Shown in pieces: positions 1-10,909 of a stretch of 64,000 nt of DNA (position 1 is the stretch's first letter; the number at the start of each line of letters is the position of its first letter). The notes under the pieces were generated by a model. It saw only the letters and a list, made by a program, of their open reading frames with translations. It was not told where the DNA came from and ran no database searches. The stretch is taken from positions 16,130,259 through 16,194,258 of the forward strand of contig CM064519.1 of NCBI GenBank assembly GCA_032716605.1, in the 5' to 3' direction. Source of the stretch: Paralithodes platypus. Taxonomy: Eukaryota > Arthropoda > Malacostraca > Decapoda > Lithodidae. A program made the translations under genes and the position numbers.

Positions 1-19
1 TCGTCAACACTGGTCTGGC

Positions 20-196
20 AACTTTTAAATCAATTGTGTCGCCTAAATTCATCTATCTATTAAATTAACTGGTCACCTAAATTAATCTATCTATTAAATT
101 AACTGGTCACCTAAATTAATCTATCTATTAAATGAACTGTATCACTTAAATTAATATATCTTTTATATTAACTGTCACATAAATTCATCTGTTTAT
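20..196. repeat. 34-bp AT-rich tandem array
   Basis: About five degenerate copies of a 34-bp unit with the core AACTGGTCACCTAAATTAAT. Starts are 34 bp apart (near 67, 101 and 135). The unit contains a TTAA. A further copy lies at 597-632, on the far side of the T1b element, so the array is interrupted by that insertion. Confidence 0.8.
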
Positions 197-599
197 TTAA
201 GGGAGCCCACCTCGCTTGTTTTCTCTTTCTCTCTCTCTCTCTTTGGCTGTTATCCATTCGGCCCCATTCAGCCTACTGTTTTAAGACGTTTACCCCCATC
301 CAGGTGTCAATATTTTCCTGGCGAGCGGTAGCGGGCCAGCATACTGTATATACAGTATATGTTTGTTGACAGCAAGCTAAATTTGTACATTTATCGATAG
401 AAAAATTTCTCAGGCGAAGCCGGATTTCTCCATACAATGTTGGTTCGCTATCGCTCGCCAGGAAGAAATCGACACCTGGATGGGGATAAACGTATTAAAA
501 CAGTTGGCTGAATGGGGCCGAATGGATAAAAGCCAGGGAAAGAGAGAAAAGGAGAGAAAGATATAAAAGAAGCCGGTGACCCCCTTAGACCCCCCTTAA
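197..599 (+). mobile_element. T1b foldback element, copy 1, TTAA-flanked
   Basis: TTAA at 197-200 and 596-599 bound a 395-bp non-coding element. Two arms of about 95 bp (roughly 240-335 and 443-537) are near-perfect reverse complements, centred on GGCGAGCG / CGCTCGCC and on GGCCCCATTCAGCC / GGCTGAATGGGGCC, so the element can fold back on itself. It sits in a TTAA of the 34-bp array. The centre carries TACTGTA (342-348) and TACAGTA (351-357), which the copy at 748-1065 lacks. Confidence 0.85.
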
Positions 600-747
600 C
601 TAATTGTGTCGTCTAAATGAATCTATCTCCAGTCTAGTTCCCGGAACCTGTGCATGGTATCCCATAAAGGTTGCCCGTCATTCTTCACCAGCAAAAGTTA
701 ACGATACAACCTCTCGTGTGATACCTAATTATATAAGCCAGTGTCAC

Positions 748-1065
748 ACGGCCCCATTCAGCCAACTATTTTAAGACGTTTATCCCCATTCAGGTGTCGA
801 TTTCTTTCTGGCGAGCGATAGCGAGCCAGCATTGTATGGAGAAATCTGGTTTCGCCGGAGAAATTTTTCTATCGAAAAATGTACAAATTTAGCTTGCTGT
901 CAAAACAAAAATATATATATGCTGGCTCGCTACCACTCGCCAGGAAAATAATTGACACCTGGGTGGGGGTAAACGTCTTAAAACAGTAGGCTGAATGGGG
1001 CTGCATGGATACAAGCCAAAGAGAGAGGGAGAGAAAGAGAAAAAAAGCGAGGTGGGCTCCCTTAA
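748..1065 (+). mobile_element. T1b foldback element, copy 2, left end lost
   Basis: Same inverted arms as copy 1: GGCCCCATTCAGCC near 749 and its complement near 990-1005. It ends at TTAA 1062-1065. The outer pyrimidine-rich left end is missing. The central TA run (about 909-920) is uninterrupted, which makes this the reference for the footprints seen in copies 1 and 3. Confidence 0.8.
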
Positions 1066-1149
1066 TTTTATCCTTAGATCAGATGGGTTTATTACTACTA
1101 ATATACCTTTCAATGGCTAATATTATATTATATCGTGAGCTTGTGCATA

Positions 1150-1330
1150 CACCTTTGACTGTCTCGGTAGCGTAATGCTTAGTGCGCTGAATTTAGGTGT
1201 GAGTATCCTAGGTTCGAATCCTTGGAGTACCACATGTATTCATTAGTTTAATTGATTAATAAATTAGATGTATTTGTGGACATTTTAATTACCCTTTGCA
1301 TACCAACATTATTTGAAAGTACATGCTCTG
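1150..1330 (+). mobile_element. tRNA-derived SINE (family S1)
   Basis: An A-box-like GGTAGCGTAATGCTTAGTGC and a B box GGTTCGAATCC (near 1210) are spaced as in a tRNA gene. They are followed by CCACATGTATTCATTAGTTT and an AT-rich body. The same head and body recur at 35065, 52973 and, reversed, 43990. The acceptor stem does not pair, so this is a retroposon head rather than a working tRNA gene. Confidence 0.7.
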
Positions 1331-1382
1331 CCCGAACAAGGTTGAGAAAAATAAGTTGCAAGTCGGTATTTCTCCGTTCAGT

Positions 1383-1407
1383 GTATATATATATATATAT
1401 ATATATA
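1383..1407. repeat. (TA)n microsatellite
   Basis: About twelve TA units. The surrounding 1330-1598 is AT-rich with nothing recognisable. Confidence 0.9.
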
Positions 1408-1598
1408 AACTGCATAATATATTAATGGTATTCCGCTGAACGTAAATGCACTGGTTAATTGAGTAAGAGTATATTACGAGTTTTCGCCATCTAATTAATT
1501 GCTTCCTCTCCCGATTAATTGTATTCCGCCAAACAGGAATGGATTTGTGTGGGATTGCTGACTGGTGCAGGTATTGAGGGATAAGCCTTTACTGTGAA

Positions 1599-1936
1599 TT
1601 AAGGGGGAGGTAGTCGCTTTTCCTGGACTCCCTTCTCCTCTCATGATTAGCATATTAGTTTTGAGTTTTAAGACGTTCGTTCCATTAGTTTGGTGATTTT
1701 GAGACCTTTCCCCCAATTTCTTTGTCAATATTAAGACCTCTCGTGCCATTTAAGTGTCGAATTTTTCCTGGCGAGCAACTGCGAGCCTGTAATTTCAGAA
1801 GGAACCGGCCTTCGGCCGGCACATTTGTATGCCGAAAAAATGTACAAATTTATCCTAAAAGGGGGTCTAGGCACTCTAGGGCGTGTTTTCTTTAAGCTTG
1901 ATGGAGGTTTGGCGAGGAAACTTAAACATACATTAA
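1599..1936 (-). mobile_element. T1a element, shares its right TTAA with the next copy
   Basis: Begins TTAAGGGGGAGGTAG and carries the reversed T1a hallmarks: CCTGGCGAGC, the hairpin CCGGCCTTCGGCCGG (about 1805-1819) and AAGCTTGATGGAGG. The usual A/T-rich right end is lost. The sequence runs into TTAA 1933-1936, which also begins the next, oppositely oriented copy. Confidence 0.85.
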
Positions 1937-2258
1937 GGGGAGGTGTTTAGTTTGTTCCCTAGACCTCCATCAAGCTTAAAATTATACCCCCTTGAGTTCC
2001 TTTCAAGATAAATTTGTACATTTTTCGGTAGAAAAATGTCCCGGCCAAAGGCCGATTCCTCTTAAATTACAGGCTCGCTATCGCTCGCCAGGATAAAATC
2101 GACACCTCAATGGCACGAAAGGTCTTAATATGGGGTGAAAGTTCTTAAAATCGCTAAACAAATGGGGCAAACGTTTTATAATATCAAAAGCAATGGGGCT
2201 AAACATGAGGGAGAAAGGGGTCAAGAAAAAAAATCCTCAAGTGGAGATCTCCCCTTAA
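1933..2258 (+). mobile_element. T1a element
   Basis: Bounded by TTAA 1933-1936 and 2255-2258. In order: CCTAGACCTCCATCAAGC, the ACATTTTTC/GAAAAATGT hairpin, a decayed CCGGCC hairpin, GCTCGCTATCGCTCGCC, the 32-bp internal repeats, and GGGGCTAAACATGAGG. It belongs to the short-end subfamily (TTAAGGGGAGGTGTTTAG), also seen at 18267, 27577 and 44464. Confidence 0.9.
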
Positions 2259-2404
2259 TACATAGGCCGTAATTGGAGCACTACCCACCCTCCTCTTAAA
2301 GTGTTTGTCATACGGTTTATTAGCTCTCCCTCCCAGTGTATATTATATTGCTTGGCATGGGAATAGATACTGCATGTGGGGCTTACTGGGTTATCAGTTT
2401 TACC

Positions 2405-2690
2405 CAGATGGTTAATTGTTCTCTCTCTCGCTCTCTCTGCCTGCCTCTGTCTCTGTCTCTCTCTCTCTCTGCATGCGTTTGTGTGTGCGTGCGTGTGTGT
2501 GTGTGTGTCTGTGACTACGTGTGTGTGTGTGTCTGTGACTGCGTGTGTGTGTGTGTGTGACTGTGTGTGTGTGTGTGTGTGTGTGTGACTGTGTGTGTGT
2601 GTGTGTGTTATGTGTATGTGCGTGTTTGTGTGTGACTGTATGTGTGTGTGTGACTGTATGTATGTGTATATGTGTATGTGAGCAGGAGTT
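2405..2690. repeat. TC then GT-rich compound microsatellite
   Basis: (TC)n at about 2418-2470, then about 210 bp of GT runs broken by GTGACTG and GTATG. The flanks 2259-2404 and 2691-2795 show nothing recognisable. Confidence 0.9.
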
Positions 2691-2795
2691 GATTCGTGAT
2701 TTAATTATTATAAGAGCTTTCACCATAGGGTTCATCGGAGTCTCTCGTGCTCTGTTGTATTTTGTGAACCAGTATCAGACACACAGTATATTATA

Positions 2796-2830
2796 TTAAG
2801 GGAGGGGTGGGCGTATTTATTTCCTTATAT
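2796..2830 (+). mobile_element. T1a left-end fragment
   Basis: TTAA then GGGAGGGGTGGGCGTATT, matching the left end of the complete copy at 15287. It stops after about 35 bp in AT-rich low complexity that continues to about 3012, including (TA)n at 2940-2957. Confidence 0.6.
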
Positions 2831-3012
2831 ATATAATAATAATAATAATAAAGCCAACGTTATATTGTTGTAACTGTTCTTTCTGTCACGTTGCCAGTGG
2901 ACATATGAGAAAGACAATTAACACTTTACAAAACAAAAATATATATATATATATATAATAATAATACTGTACCCTAATACTTAAAAATATACTATTTGGG
3001 ATTTTGTTTTTT

Positions 3013-3242
3013 TCTTTTCTATTACCGTCTTTTGTACCGGCACCGTCCTTTTAACATTATTCTGGCTACTATTAGATGATTTTAGTCAGCTTAGAAAGGG
3101 CTTCTAGCAATTAAAAGGCTTCGAGCTATCTCACTTAACCCTTTATACTACCGGTACCATAGATCCTTCTTAAACTGCATAACATCGTCTACACATAGCT
3201 TGAATACAATTAAAAAGACGTCGCCAGTACAGAAGGGGTTAA
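3013..3242 (+). mobile_element. T2 palindromic element
   Basis: Near-palindromic T2 copy. Left end GTACCGGCACCGTCC, right end GACGTCGCCAGTAC followed by AAGGGGTTAA (TTAA 3239-3242). The left TTAA is lost. The middle holds TACCGGTA at 3149-3156, where the copy at 10577 reads a plain TA (CTACCATAT). Confidence 0.85.
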
Positions 3243-3566
3243 TTCATGTATTATTATATTTCTTAGTTTCCTCGCTAGACCTTCATCAAGCTTAGAACCC
3301 CCCCCCCCCCCCTTCAAGCTAAATTTGTAAAACATTTCGGTAGAAATATGTCCAGCCCTAAGGCCGGTTCCTCTTAAATTTCAGGCTGTTATCGCTCGCC
3401 AGGAAAAAATCAACGCCTAAATGGGACGAAAGGTCTTAAAATTGACAACAAAATGGGGCGAAAGGTGTTAAAATCGCTAAACTAATAGGCCTAACGTCTG
3501 ATAATTTAAAAACAAATGGAGTTTAACACGAGGAAAGGGCCAAAAAAACGCCACATCTCCCCTTAA
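3239..3566 (+). mobile_element. T1a element abutting T2
   Basis: Starts at the same TTAA that ends the preceding T2 and lacks the outer GGGG left end. It retains TTTCCTCGCTAGACC, a C-run in place of ACACCCCC (3299-3312), a degraded hairpin, CGCTCGCCAGG, the 32-bp repeats, and CATCTCCCCTTAA ending at 3566. Confidence 0.8.
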
Positions 3567-3689
3567 ATGACTCCCGATACCAGACTACCATAACTACCAG
3601 AATATCAGTTACAGGTGTCCGGGTGCCAATACATTTACAGGAATAGTTGAACCCCTAAATTATATTGTATATATTTAGTTATGTGTATA

Positions 3690-3836
3690 AAGGAGAGAAA
3701 CGGCAGGCTGCCTGTAACTAGTGTCTTCCCAAAAGCCAAAAAAGTGTCAAGAGAGCAAATTTCAATTGATGTTGAGGTCAAAATACCTGTAAACACGAAG
3801 TTTAAAGCAATCTAAGTAATAGGATGAAGGAAAGAT
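3690..3836 (-). mobile_element. LINE-A-related 3' end fragment
   Basis: On the minus strand the final frame reads YYLDCFKLRVYRYFDLNIN then stop (3762). This matches the ending [17 protein letters not shown] of LINE-A at 38912. The downstream 3' UTR is diverged, with a GGCAGGCTGCC palindrome near 3700. The element's upstream side is replaced by the 21-bp minisatellite. Confidence 0.65.
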
Positions 3837-5315
3837 TGAGGGGCACCAACATGGACGGGAGGGGCACCAACATGGACGGGAGGGTACCAACATGGACGGG
3901 AGGGGCACCAACATGGACGGAAGGGGCACCAACATGGACGGGAGGGGCACTAACATGGACGGGAGGGGCACCAACATGGACGAGAGGGGCACCAACATGG
4001 ATGGGAGGGGCACCAACATGGACGGGAGGGGCACCAACATGGACGGGAGGGGCACCAACATGGACGGGAGGGACACCAACATGGACGGGAGGGGTACCAC
4101 ATGGACGGGAGGGGCACCAACATGGACGGGAGGGGCACCAACATCGACGGGAGGGGCACCAACATGGACGGGAGGGGCACCAACATGGACGAGAGGGTCA
4201 CCAACATGGACGGGAGGGGTATCAACATGGACGGGAGGGGTATCAACATGGACGGGAGGGGTACCAACATGGACGGGAAGGGTACCAACATGGACGGGAG
4301 GGGTATCAACATGGACGGGAGGGGTATCAACATGGACGGGAGGGACACCAACATGGACGGGAGGGGTACCAACATTAACGGGAGGGGCACCAACATGGAC
4401 GGGAGGGGCACCAACATGGACGAGAGGGGCACCAACATGGACGGGAGGGGTACCAACATGGACGGGAGGGGCACCAACATGGACAGGAGGGGCACCAACA
4501 TGGACGGGAGGGGTACCAACATGGACGGGAGGGGTACCAACATGGACGGGAGGGGCACCAACATGGATGGGAGGGGCACCAACATGAACGGGAGGGGCAC
4601 CAACATGGACGGGAGAGGCACCACCATGGACGGGAGGGGTACCACCATGGACGGGAGGGGTACCAACATGGATGGGAGGGGCACCAACATGGACGGGAGG
4701 GACACCAACATGGACGGGAGGGGCACCAACATGGACGGGAGGGGCACCAACATGGACGGGAGGGGTACCAACATGGACGGGAGGGGCACCAACATGGATG
4801 GGATGGGTACCAACAGGGACGGAAGGGGCACCAACATGGATGGGAGGGGTACCAACATGGACGGGAGGGGCACCAACATGGACGGGAGGGGCAACAACAT
4901 GGACGGGAGGGGCACTAACATGGACGGGAGGGGTACCAACATGGATGGGATAGGTACCAAGATGGACGGGAGGGGCACCAACATGGATGGGATGGGTACC
5001 AACATGGACGGGAGGGACACCAACATGGACGGGAGGGGCACCAACATGGACGGGAGGGGCACCAAAAATGGACGGGAGGGGCACAAACATGGACGGGAGG
5101 GGTACCAACATGGACGGGAGGGGCACCAACATGGACGGGAGGGGCACCAACATGGACGGGAGGGGTACCAACATGGACGGGAGGGGTACCAACATGGACG
5201 GGAGGGGCACCAACATGGACGGGAGGGGCACCAACATGGACGGGAGGGGTACCAACATGGACGGGAGGGGCACCAACATGGACAGGAGTGGCACCAATAT
5301 GGACGGAAGGGGCGT
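3837..5315. repeat. 21-bp minisatellite, about 70 copies
   Basis: Tandem copies of a 21-bp unit with the core GGCACCAACATGGACGGGAG. Variation is mostly single-base (CAC/TAC/TAT, GAC/GAT/AAC). Because 21 is divisible by 3 and the unit lacks stops, most frames stay open for over 1 kb on both strands, giving apparent proteins of up to 540 residues made of heptads such as NMDGRGT or PSMLVPL. I treat these as artefacts of the period. Confidence 0.97.
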
Positions 5316-5518
5316 GAAGACCATGAGCGTGGACAGGAAGGGCGTGAGCGTGGACAGGAAGGGCGTGAGCTTGGAAAGAAAGGGCGTGAGCGTGGACAGA
5401 AAGGGCGTGAGCGTGGACAGGAAGGGCGTGAGCGTGGACAGGAAGGGCGTGAGCGTGGGCGGGAAGAGAGAGAGAGAGCGAGCGAGAGAGAGAGAGAGCG
5501 AGCGAGAGAGAGAGGTAG
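5316..5518. repeat. Diverged 21-bp array and GA-rich tail
   Basis: About seven copies of a related 21-bp unit, GGCGTGAGCGTGGACAGGAA, in the same register as the main array (GTGAGC replacing ACCAAC). This is followed by (GA)n with GAGCGAGC interruptions to 5518. Confidence 0.9.
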
Positions 5519-6226
5519 TAGCACCCTAGCACGTGTTGCAAAATCTTGGCATATAACTATCAATAAATACATTAACTCCTAAATCCTTCAACAAACCTCT
5601 AAATCAACTTACCCTTCCAATGTAACTCGCCCTGACACCTACGCCATGTAATCCAACCGTTTAAGCTTCACAAAACGGACAAATTCCAAGGCGAAAACGA
5701 CAATATCCGGAATAATAGCACAACACACACTACTCCATCAAGACTCCACGCGGAAAGGGAGAGGTGACGGGAGAGAGGCCAGAGCTATAGGTCAATAATG
5801 TAATCGGTATATCACGCAAGCTTTCTAATTAACTCCACTCTTCATTAACACTTAACTAACTCCAAACGCAATATCCATTAATAGAAACGCCAACTACCTA
5901 ATGTACAAAACCACATTACTAACGTCCGTATTTTATTTAATCAATGCTTAAGTCATATTTTTAAAGACCACGTGATTCCGCTGTGATTAAAAGCCGCGGA
6001 CCCCGGAAGAAAAGCCTATAAGACACTTCCTCCATTAGCTAATATACTATAATGGCCTTTAACTATTAGTTCCTTGCGCAGACACATGGGATTTAAACTC
6101 GCAACGAAGATCTATTCACGTAATCAAATCCTGCTTTAAATTAGATAACTAAATCATATGTAGCTTTGAATTAATGTCAGGGATAAGCAGGAGGTATTAA
6201 TAGGAATATACAGGGTAGGGGATCCA
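5519..6226. other. Unassigned sequence
   Basis: About 700 bp of ordinary AT-rich sequence. I see no open frame, repeat family or RNA signature in it. Confidence 0.5.
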
Positions 6227-6610
6227 ATGAAGGTGTTAACGTTAATAATTATCATACACCTGGCAGTACGGTGTTGTCCTGTGTTGATCAGTGCTTTCCT
6301 CCCTCCTCCCCCCTCCTTCCACTCCCTCCCGCTCCTCCACCTATCCTTCGTTCCTTTCTCCTCCCTCCCTATCCCCCTCTCTCTCTCTCTCTCCTTGCGT
6401 TTAATTAATACGATGTTAAGAGTTGTATGTTAAATAGGAAAGAATTATTGAAATTTAAATTTGATACATAGGCCTAGGTGGGAGAACCTTTGAGATATAG
6501 TTATAATATAGGTAGTAGTAGTTGTCATATGTGTGTGGTGTCAAACACACCACAGTAATGATAATGGTGGGGATTGTGGTGGTAGTAGTGATGGTTATAG
6601 TATTGTTATT
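6227..6610. other. Low-complexity stretch
   Basis: A CT-rich tract (6298-6393, CTCCC and TC runs) and a GTGGTGGTAG-rich patch (6530-6600). No coding signature. Confidence 0.5.
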
Positions 6611-6785
6611 ACCTCCACCAACGAAGTTAGACAAAGGTTCTGTTTATTGTTTGTCTGTAAAATGGATATCTCAAAAAATTATGAACCGATTTTCATGAAA
6701 CATGGGCAGATTGGATGTGCGCCAAGGAAGAAGTGATTCAATTTAGGAAGCGATCGGTAGAACGCATACCTCCGCCAGGGTACCG
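6611..6785. mobile_element. Short dispersed element with CCTCCRCCA ends (partial)
   Basis: ACCTCCACCAACGAAGTTA, then TTGTTTGTCTG, ATATCTCAAAAAATTATGAA, GATTTTCATGAAA, CCAAGGAAGAA, ending near ACCTCCGCCAGGG. The motif order resembles a widely dispersed non-coding repeat of marine animals that I recall by its CCTCCGCCAAGG edge. The identification is from memory and only this copy is present. Confidence 0.4.
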
Positions 6786-6989
6786 AAATTTGGTGGGCAG
6801 GTAGGTTTCACTATTCACACGAGCGCATTTTCCGGCAATTTTCGAGGAGCCAGTGTTTTCTCGTACTATTTTGAGGCTTTTCTCATTGGAATCGGAAACT
6901 AGATCGAAGTAGGTAGTTTCATTTATTTCTGACTTAAATTTTGAAGCTGCCAGACAACAATTGCTCGGAAAATTTGACGGAAAAATCGC

Positions 6990-7800
6990 TCGTGTGACAC
7001 CGCCCTTACTATTGTTATTGGTGGTGTTGACGTTGCTATGGTGGTGGTGGTAGTGGTGTTGATGGTGTTTGTAGTAGGAGGTATTGTTGTGGTGGTGATG
7101 GTGTTTGTAGTAGGAGGTATTGTTGTGGTGGTGGTTTGGTTGTTGTGGTGGTGATGGTGTTTGTAGTAGGAGGTATTGTTGTGTTGGTGGTTTGGTTGTT
7201 GTGGTGGTGATGGTGTTTGTAGTAGGAGGTATTGTTGTGGTGGTGGTTTGGTTGTTGTGGTGGTGATGGTGTTTGTAGTAGGAGGTATTGTTGTGGTGGT
7301 GGTTTTAGTGGTGGTTTGGTTGTTGTGGTGGTGGTGGTGTTTGTAGTAGGAGGTATTGTTGTGCTGGTGGTTTGGTTGTTGTGGTGTTTGTAGCAGGAGG
7401 TATTGTTGTGCTGGTGGTGGTTTGTATTGTGGTTGTTGGTTTTGTTGTGATTGTTGTTGTGTTGTTGGTAGTATTTCTAGCAGTACGTATTGTTGTGGTG
7501 GTTTGTATTGCAGTTGTTGGTTTTGTTGTAATTGTATATGTTGTAGTACTAGTGGCGTAATTTTTTTTGTTATTGTTGTTGGTGGTGTATATTTCTTATG
7601 TTGTTGTGTTGCAATTGTTCGAGGTGATGCTTGTCGTTTGTGTTGTAGTTGTGGAAGTGGTGTTGTGTTGCTGCTGTAGTTAATTCTGGTATTACTTACT
7701 GTAATTGTGTAGCATTTGTTACTGTTGTTATTGTTGTCGTCGTATTGTTGTTGTTGTTGCTGTCATAATGTTGTCGTAATGTTGTTGTTGTCGTCGTAAT
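6990..7800. repeat. GT/TTG-rich irregular minisatellite
   Basis: Copies of GTTTGTAGTAGGAGGTATTG start near 7067, 7103, 7157, 7215, 7271, 7339 and 7385, in a GTGGTGGT background with irregular spacing of 36-68 bp. This grades into (TTG)n with TCG interruptions to 7800. Short frames here are low complexity. Confidence 0.85.
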
Positions 7801-7802
7801 GT

Positions 7803-8190
7803 TTTTTTTTTTTTTTTTTTTAAAGAGACAATGAACGGAGGAAGGAAAAACACAGATAAAACAAAAAGGTCCATGTGCCTAAAGGCATCCTCCATTCATA
7901 AAATGTTTGTAACAACTGGATTTAAACATTTGTAGATTGTAAGTTTGTGGAAAGCAATTCGAGGGAAGTGAATTCCAAAGCTCTGGGGATAAATAAATTC
8001 TGATAAGCAGAAGTTCTGCATTGTGGAGGAGAAAGTGTAAATTCATGTGCGCTCTCAGCTGCCCTAGTTCTACGGGGAAAGATGTGGAGAGGCGGCACAA
8101 TTGAAGCAAGTTCCTCGGAACAATTGCTGTGAAAATATCTGTAGAATAATGCAAGGGATGCAACGTTTCTTCGTATGGATAATGTAGGAA
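7803..8190 (-). mobile_element. LINE-B 3' end fragment
   Basis: Near-identical to the 3' end of LINE-B at 16708. It has a poly-T start (poly-A tail of the minus strand), a 3' UTR with AGAGACAATGAACGGAGG, then the C-terminal frame (LSIRRNVASLALFYRY... through NLQMFKSSCYKHFMNGGCL). A short deletion near CCAAAG/CTCTGG shifts the frame. It is 5'-truncated where GTAGGAAGG meets a (TTG)n array. Confidence 0.9.
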
Positions 8191-8520
8191 GGTTGTTGTA
8201 TTGTTGTTGTTGTAATGTTGTTGTTGTCGTGTTGTTGTTGTTGTCGTCGTAATGTTGTAGATATGGACGAGCTCTTTGCTGCCCTAAAATTGCTCTTTGC
8301 TGCCTCATTTTTTAGGTGCGTGTGTTGTTGTATTGTTGTTGTTGCTGTCGTCGTAATGTTGTTGTCGTATTGTTGTCGTAATGTTGTTGTTGTCGTATTG
8401 TTGTTGTTGTCATAATGTTGTTGTTGTCGTCGTAATGTTGTTGTTGTCATCGTAATGTTGTTGTTGTCATCGTAATGTTGTTGTTGTCGTATGTTGTTGG
8501 TGTCGTAATGTTGCTATTGT
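8191..8520. repeat. (TTG)n array with CGTCGTAATG interruptions
   Basis: Tandem TTG and TCG triplets with recurrent GTCGTAATGTTGTTG. A roughly 70 bp unique island (8253-8325) contains GAGCTCTTTGCTGCCCTAAA. Confidence 0.85.
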
Positions 8521-8960
8521 CGTATTGTTGTTGTTGTTGTTGTTGTTCCCCAAGCTGCCTGGCCGAACAGTCCCAAGGCCCCGAGCAATTCCAAGGCCAT
8601 AACCGAGCGCCCCACACAGAACCCTCCCTGCCGACCACAATATAGCCTGGGTGACCGAAGCCACTCCATGGTGGGGAGCTGAGGAGGGTGCGTAAACGCC
8701 CGGGAAACCAAAACCCCACCCAGGGCCCTGTGCCCCTCAGCAATTATGAAGAGAAAGTTGAGGGGCAAGGGAAAAATGTGACACTTTGGCTTCCAATCTT
8801 GGTAGATTGGGAGGTCAATCCACGGAAGAGACGCCGTCACTTGAGATCTAGAAAATATATAAGTTAAAGGAACAGTCAGAGTAAGCTATGAGTATGGCAG
8901 AGATTGCTCAGCTCTCACTCTGATAGACCAGCCCATCACCACATGACTAGAACCCAATCC
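8521..8960 (-). mobile_element. SINE-CAA retroposon, long subfamily
   Basis: On the minus strand a body of about 400 bp ends GGCCAGGCAGCTTGGGGAAC followed by (CAA)n. It is over 90% similar by eye to the copy at 61863, including GAGACGCCGTCACTTGAG, GGGCCCTGGGTGGGG and TGGCTTCGGTCACCCAGG. It carries no open frame. The non-A trinucleotide tail marks it as a retroposon. Confidence 0.75.
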
Positions 8961-9387
8961 TCTCAGCATCAGCTAGGAAAGGCCCTAGAAAGCCGCCTTT
9001 GGCGGGGGGGATAACTCCCCTATTTCAACCCCTTTCGGGGTTGGGCACCCGCCTTCGTATTGTTGTTGTTGTTAGAGTTGGTATGGAGGAGTTCTTGAGC
9101 TTGATGTTTGTTTTTTATATTGTGGTGGTTATGTTCTTGTTAGCAACCAAGCAATGGGGGCATACTTCATGACAGCGTGTAGCCGAGCTTACCCTCCGAC
9201 TCCACTCCAGGGGATTCTCCTGGGCGAGACTTGTCGTTAGAGTGGCCATATTGTATTTGACGAAGTTGGTGTTGAGGCATTCTATAGTTTGATGCTTGGT
9301 TTTGGTGTTGTGGTGGTGATTTTTCTTGCTAATGTTGTTGTTGTTGTTGTTTTTGAAGTGATGCATTTTTGTTGTTTGTATTTATTA

Positions 9388-9390
<3 letters not shown>
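8961..9390. other. Hairpin-bearing low-complexity region
   Basis: Two small hairpins, GCCGCC-TTT-GGCGG (about 8991) and AACCCC-TTTC-GGGGTT (about 9028), precede a second (TTG)n at 9060. Beyond that is GT-rich sequence with no coding or RNA signal I can name. Confidence 0.45.
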
Positions 9391-9460
<70 letters not shown>

Positions 9461-9465
9461 TTAAA
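9391..9465. repeat. (GT)n microsatellite
   Basis: About 35 GT units, interrupted once by GTCAGTG. Confidence 0.95.
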
Positions 9466-9586
9466 AACGAGTCGTTATAACTAAGCATCTCTCTCTCTCT
9501 TGCACGTCCGTCACATATACGATAGATATAATATAAAGGTAAAGGTTGTTCCGTACCTTGTATTATATTTCACATACACACACACA

Positions 9587-9835
<249 letters not shown>

Positions 9836-9961
9836 TATATACTGCATAATACACACATACATACTGTAGACACCACATAACATTTATCTTAGTGAAATTA
9901 TATATTGTGTAGGTATTTTTAGCTGACACTACTAATTCTGGCTAACGCTACCGTAAACATC

Positions 9962-10395
9962 TTAAGGGGAGATGGGTTGTTTTTCTAGACCCCTTTCTCC
10001 CTCATGTTTAGCCCCATTATTTTTCAGATTTTAAAATGTTTGCCCCATTAGTTTCTCGATTTTAAGACTTTCCGCCCCATTTCATTGTCATTATTAAGAC
10101 CTTTCGTGCTATTTAGGTGTCGAATCGGCCTTCGGCCGGGAGATTTTTGTACTGAACAATGTACAGATTAATCTAGAAGGGGGATTAATGGATGTTATTT
10201 TAAGTTTGATGGAGGTCTAGGGAGGACACTAGAAAAAATTATTAATACATAAACAAATCGACCCAAAATTATTAATACATAAACAAATCGACCTAAAATT
10301 ATTAATACATAAACAAATCGACCCAAACTTATTAATACATAAACAAATCGACCTAAAATTATTAATACATAAACAAATCGACCCAAAATTGAACC
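9962..10395 (-). mobile_element. T1a element with an expanded 30-bp terminal repeat
   Basis: TTAAGGGGAGATGGG at 9962, then the usual minus-oriented order: GTTTAGCCCC, 32-bp units, GGCCTTCGGCCG and TTGATGGAGGTCTAG. The A/T-rich right end has become about five tandem 30-bp units (10236-10388) with the core ATTAATACATAAACAAATCG. The right TTAA cannot be placed. Confidence 0.85.
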
Positions 10396-10426
10396 ATCGG
10401 GGGGATGGTTCAATTTTTGGTCGATT
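10374..10426. repeat. 23-bp inverted repeat, 6-bp spacer
   Basis: AATCGACCC then AAAATTGAACCATC is mirrored by GATGGTTCAATTTTT then GGTCGATT across a run of G. There is one mismatch in 23. It looks like two T1a outer ends joined head to head. Confidence 0.7.
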
Positions 10427-10449
10427 ATCTAGTTATCAAGGTGGTTCAA

Positions 10450-10850
10450 GACTTTATCAAGGTCAATACTAGCCCCTATCAATCAGACGTCATTGTTTTG
10501 TGCTAAAGCCAGATGTTTGTACTCAGCTTAGGAAGGTTCTCTAATAATCGAAAGGTCTAAAGAGTATCTCCATTAACCCCTTCTGTACCGGTGATGTACT
10601 TTTCATAATATTCTGCAAACTATTAGACGATTTTGTTCAGCTTAGGAAAGGCGTCTACCCATTAAAAGGCTAAAGACTCACAATTAATCCTTTGAGCTAC
10701 CATATATCCTTCCGAAGCTTCATAAAATCGTCTAAATGTAGCTGAAATCAAATACAAAAAATGACGTCTCCGGCACAGAAGGGGTTAATCGTCTAGCTCA
10801 AACTGGTGCTTCCTATGATGAATACAATCGTCTGGAAGTAGTTACAATTA
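10450..10850 (+). mobile_element. T2 element nested in an older T2-like copy
   Basis: The inner copy is bounded by TTAA 10573-10576 and 10785-10788, with GTACCGGTGATGTAC on the left and GACGTCTCCGGCAC on the right. Both flanks resemble T2 halves: CAGCTTAGGAAGG... AAAGGTCTAAAGAG on the left and GCTTCCTATGATG... AATCGTCTGGAAGTAG on the right. The inner copy therefore appears to have entered the central TTAA of an older element. Confidence applies mainly to the inner copy. Confidence 0.75.
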
Positions 10851-10909
10851 AACGAGAACTGGCTATACAGTATACAGTATACATTATACATTATATCTAT
10901 TTATGCTAT

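Noticed and set aside
3762..5582. Open frames of 493-540 codons on both strands
   Set aside because: They are the 21-bp minisatellite read in different frames; a period divisible by three keeps all of them open.
8990..9045. Rho-independent-type terminator hairpins
   Set aside because: This is animal DNA with no adjacent gene; the GC hairpins lie next to a SINE and a microsatellite.
10230..10390. CRISPR-like repeat array
   Set aside because: The 30-bp units are directly tandem with no spacers and lie inside a T1a element.
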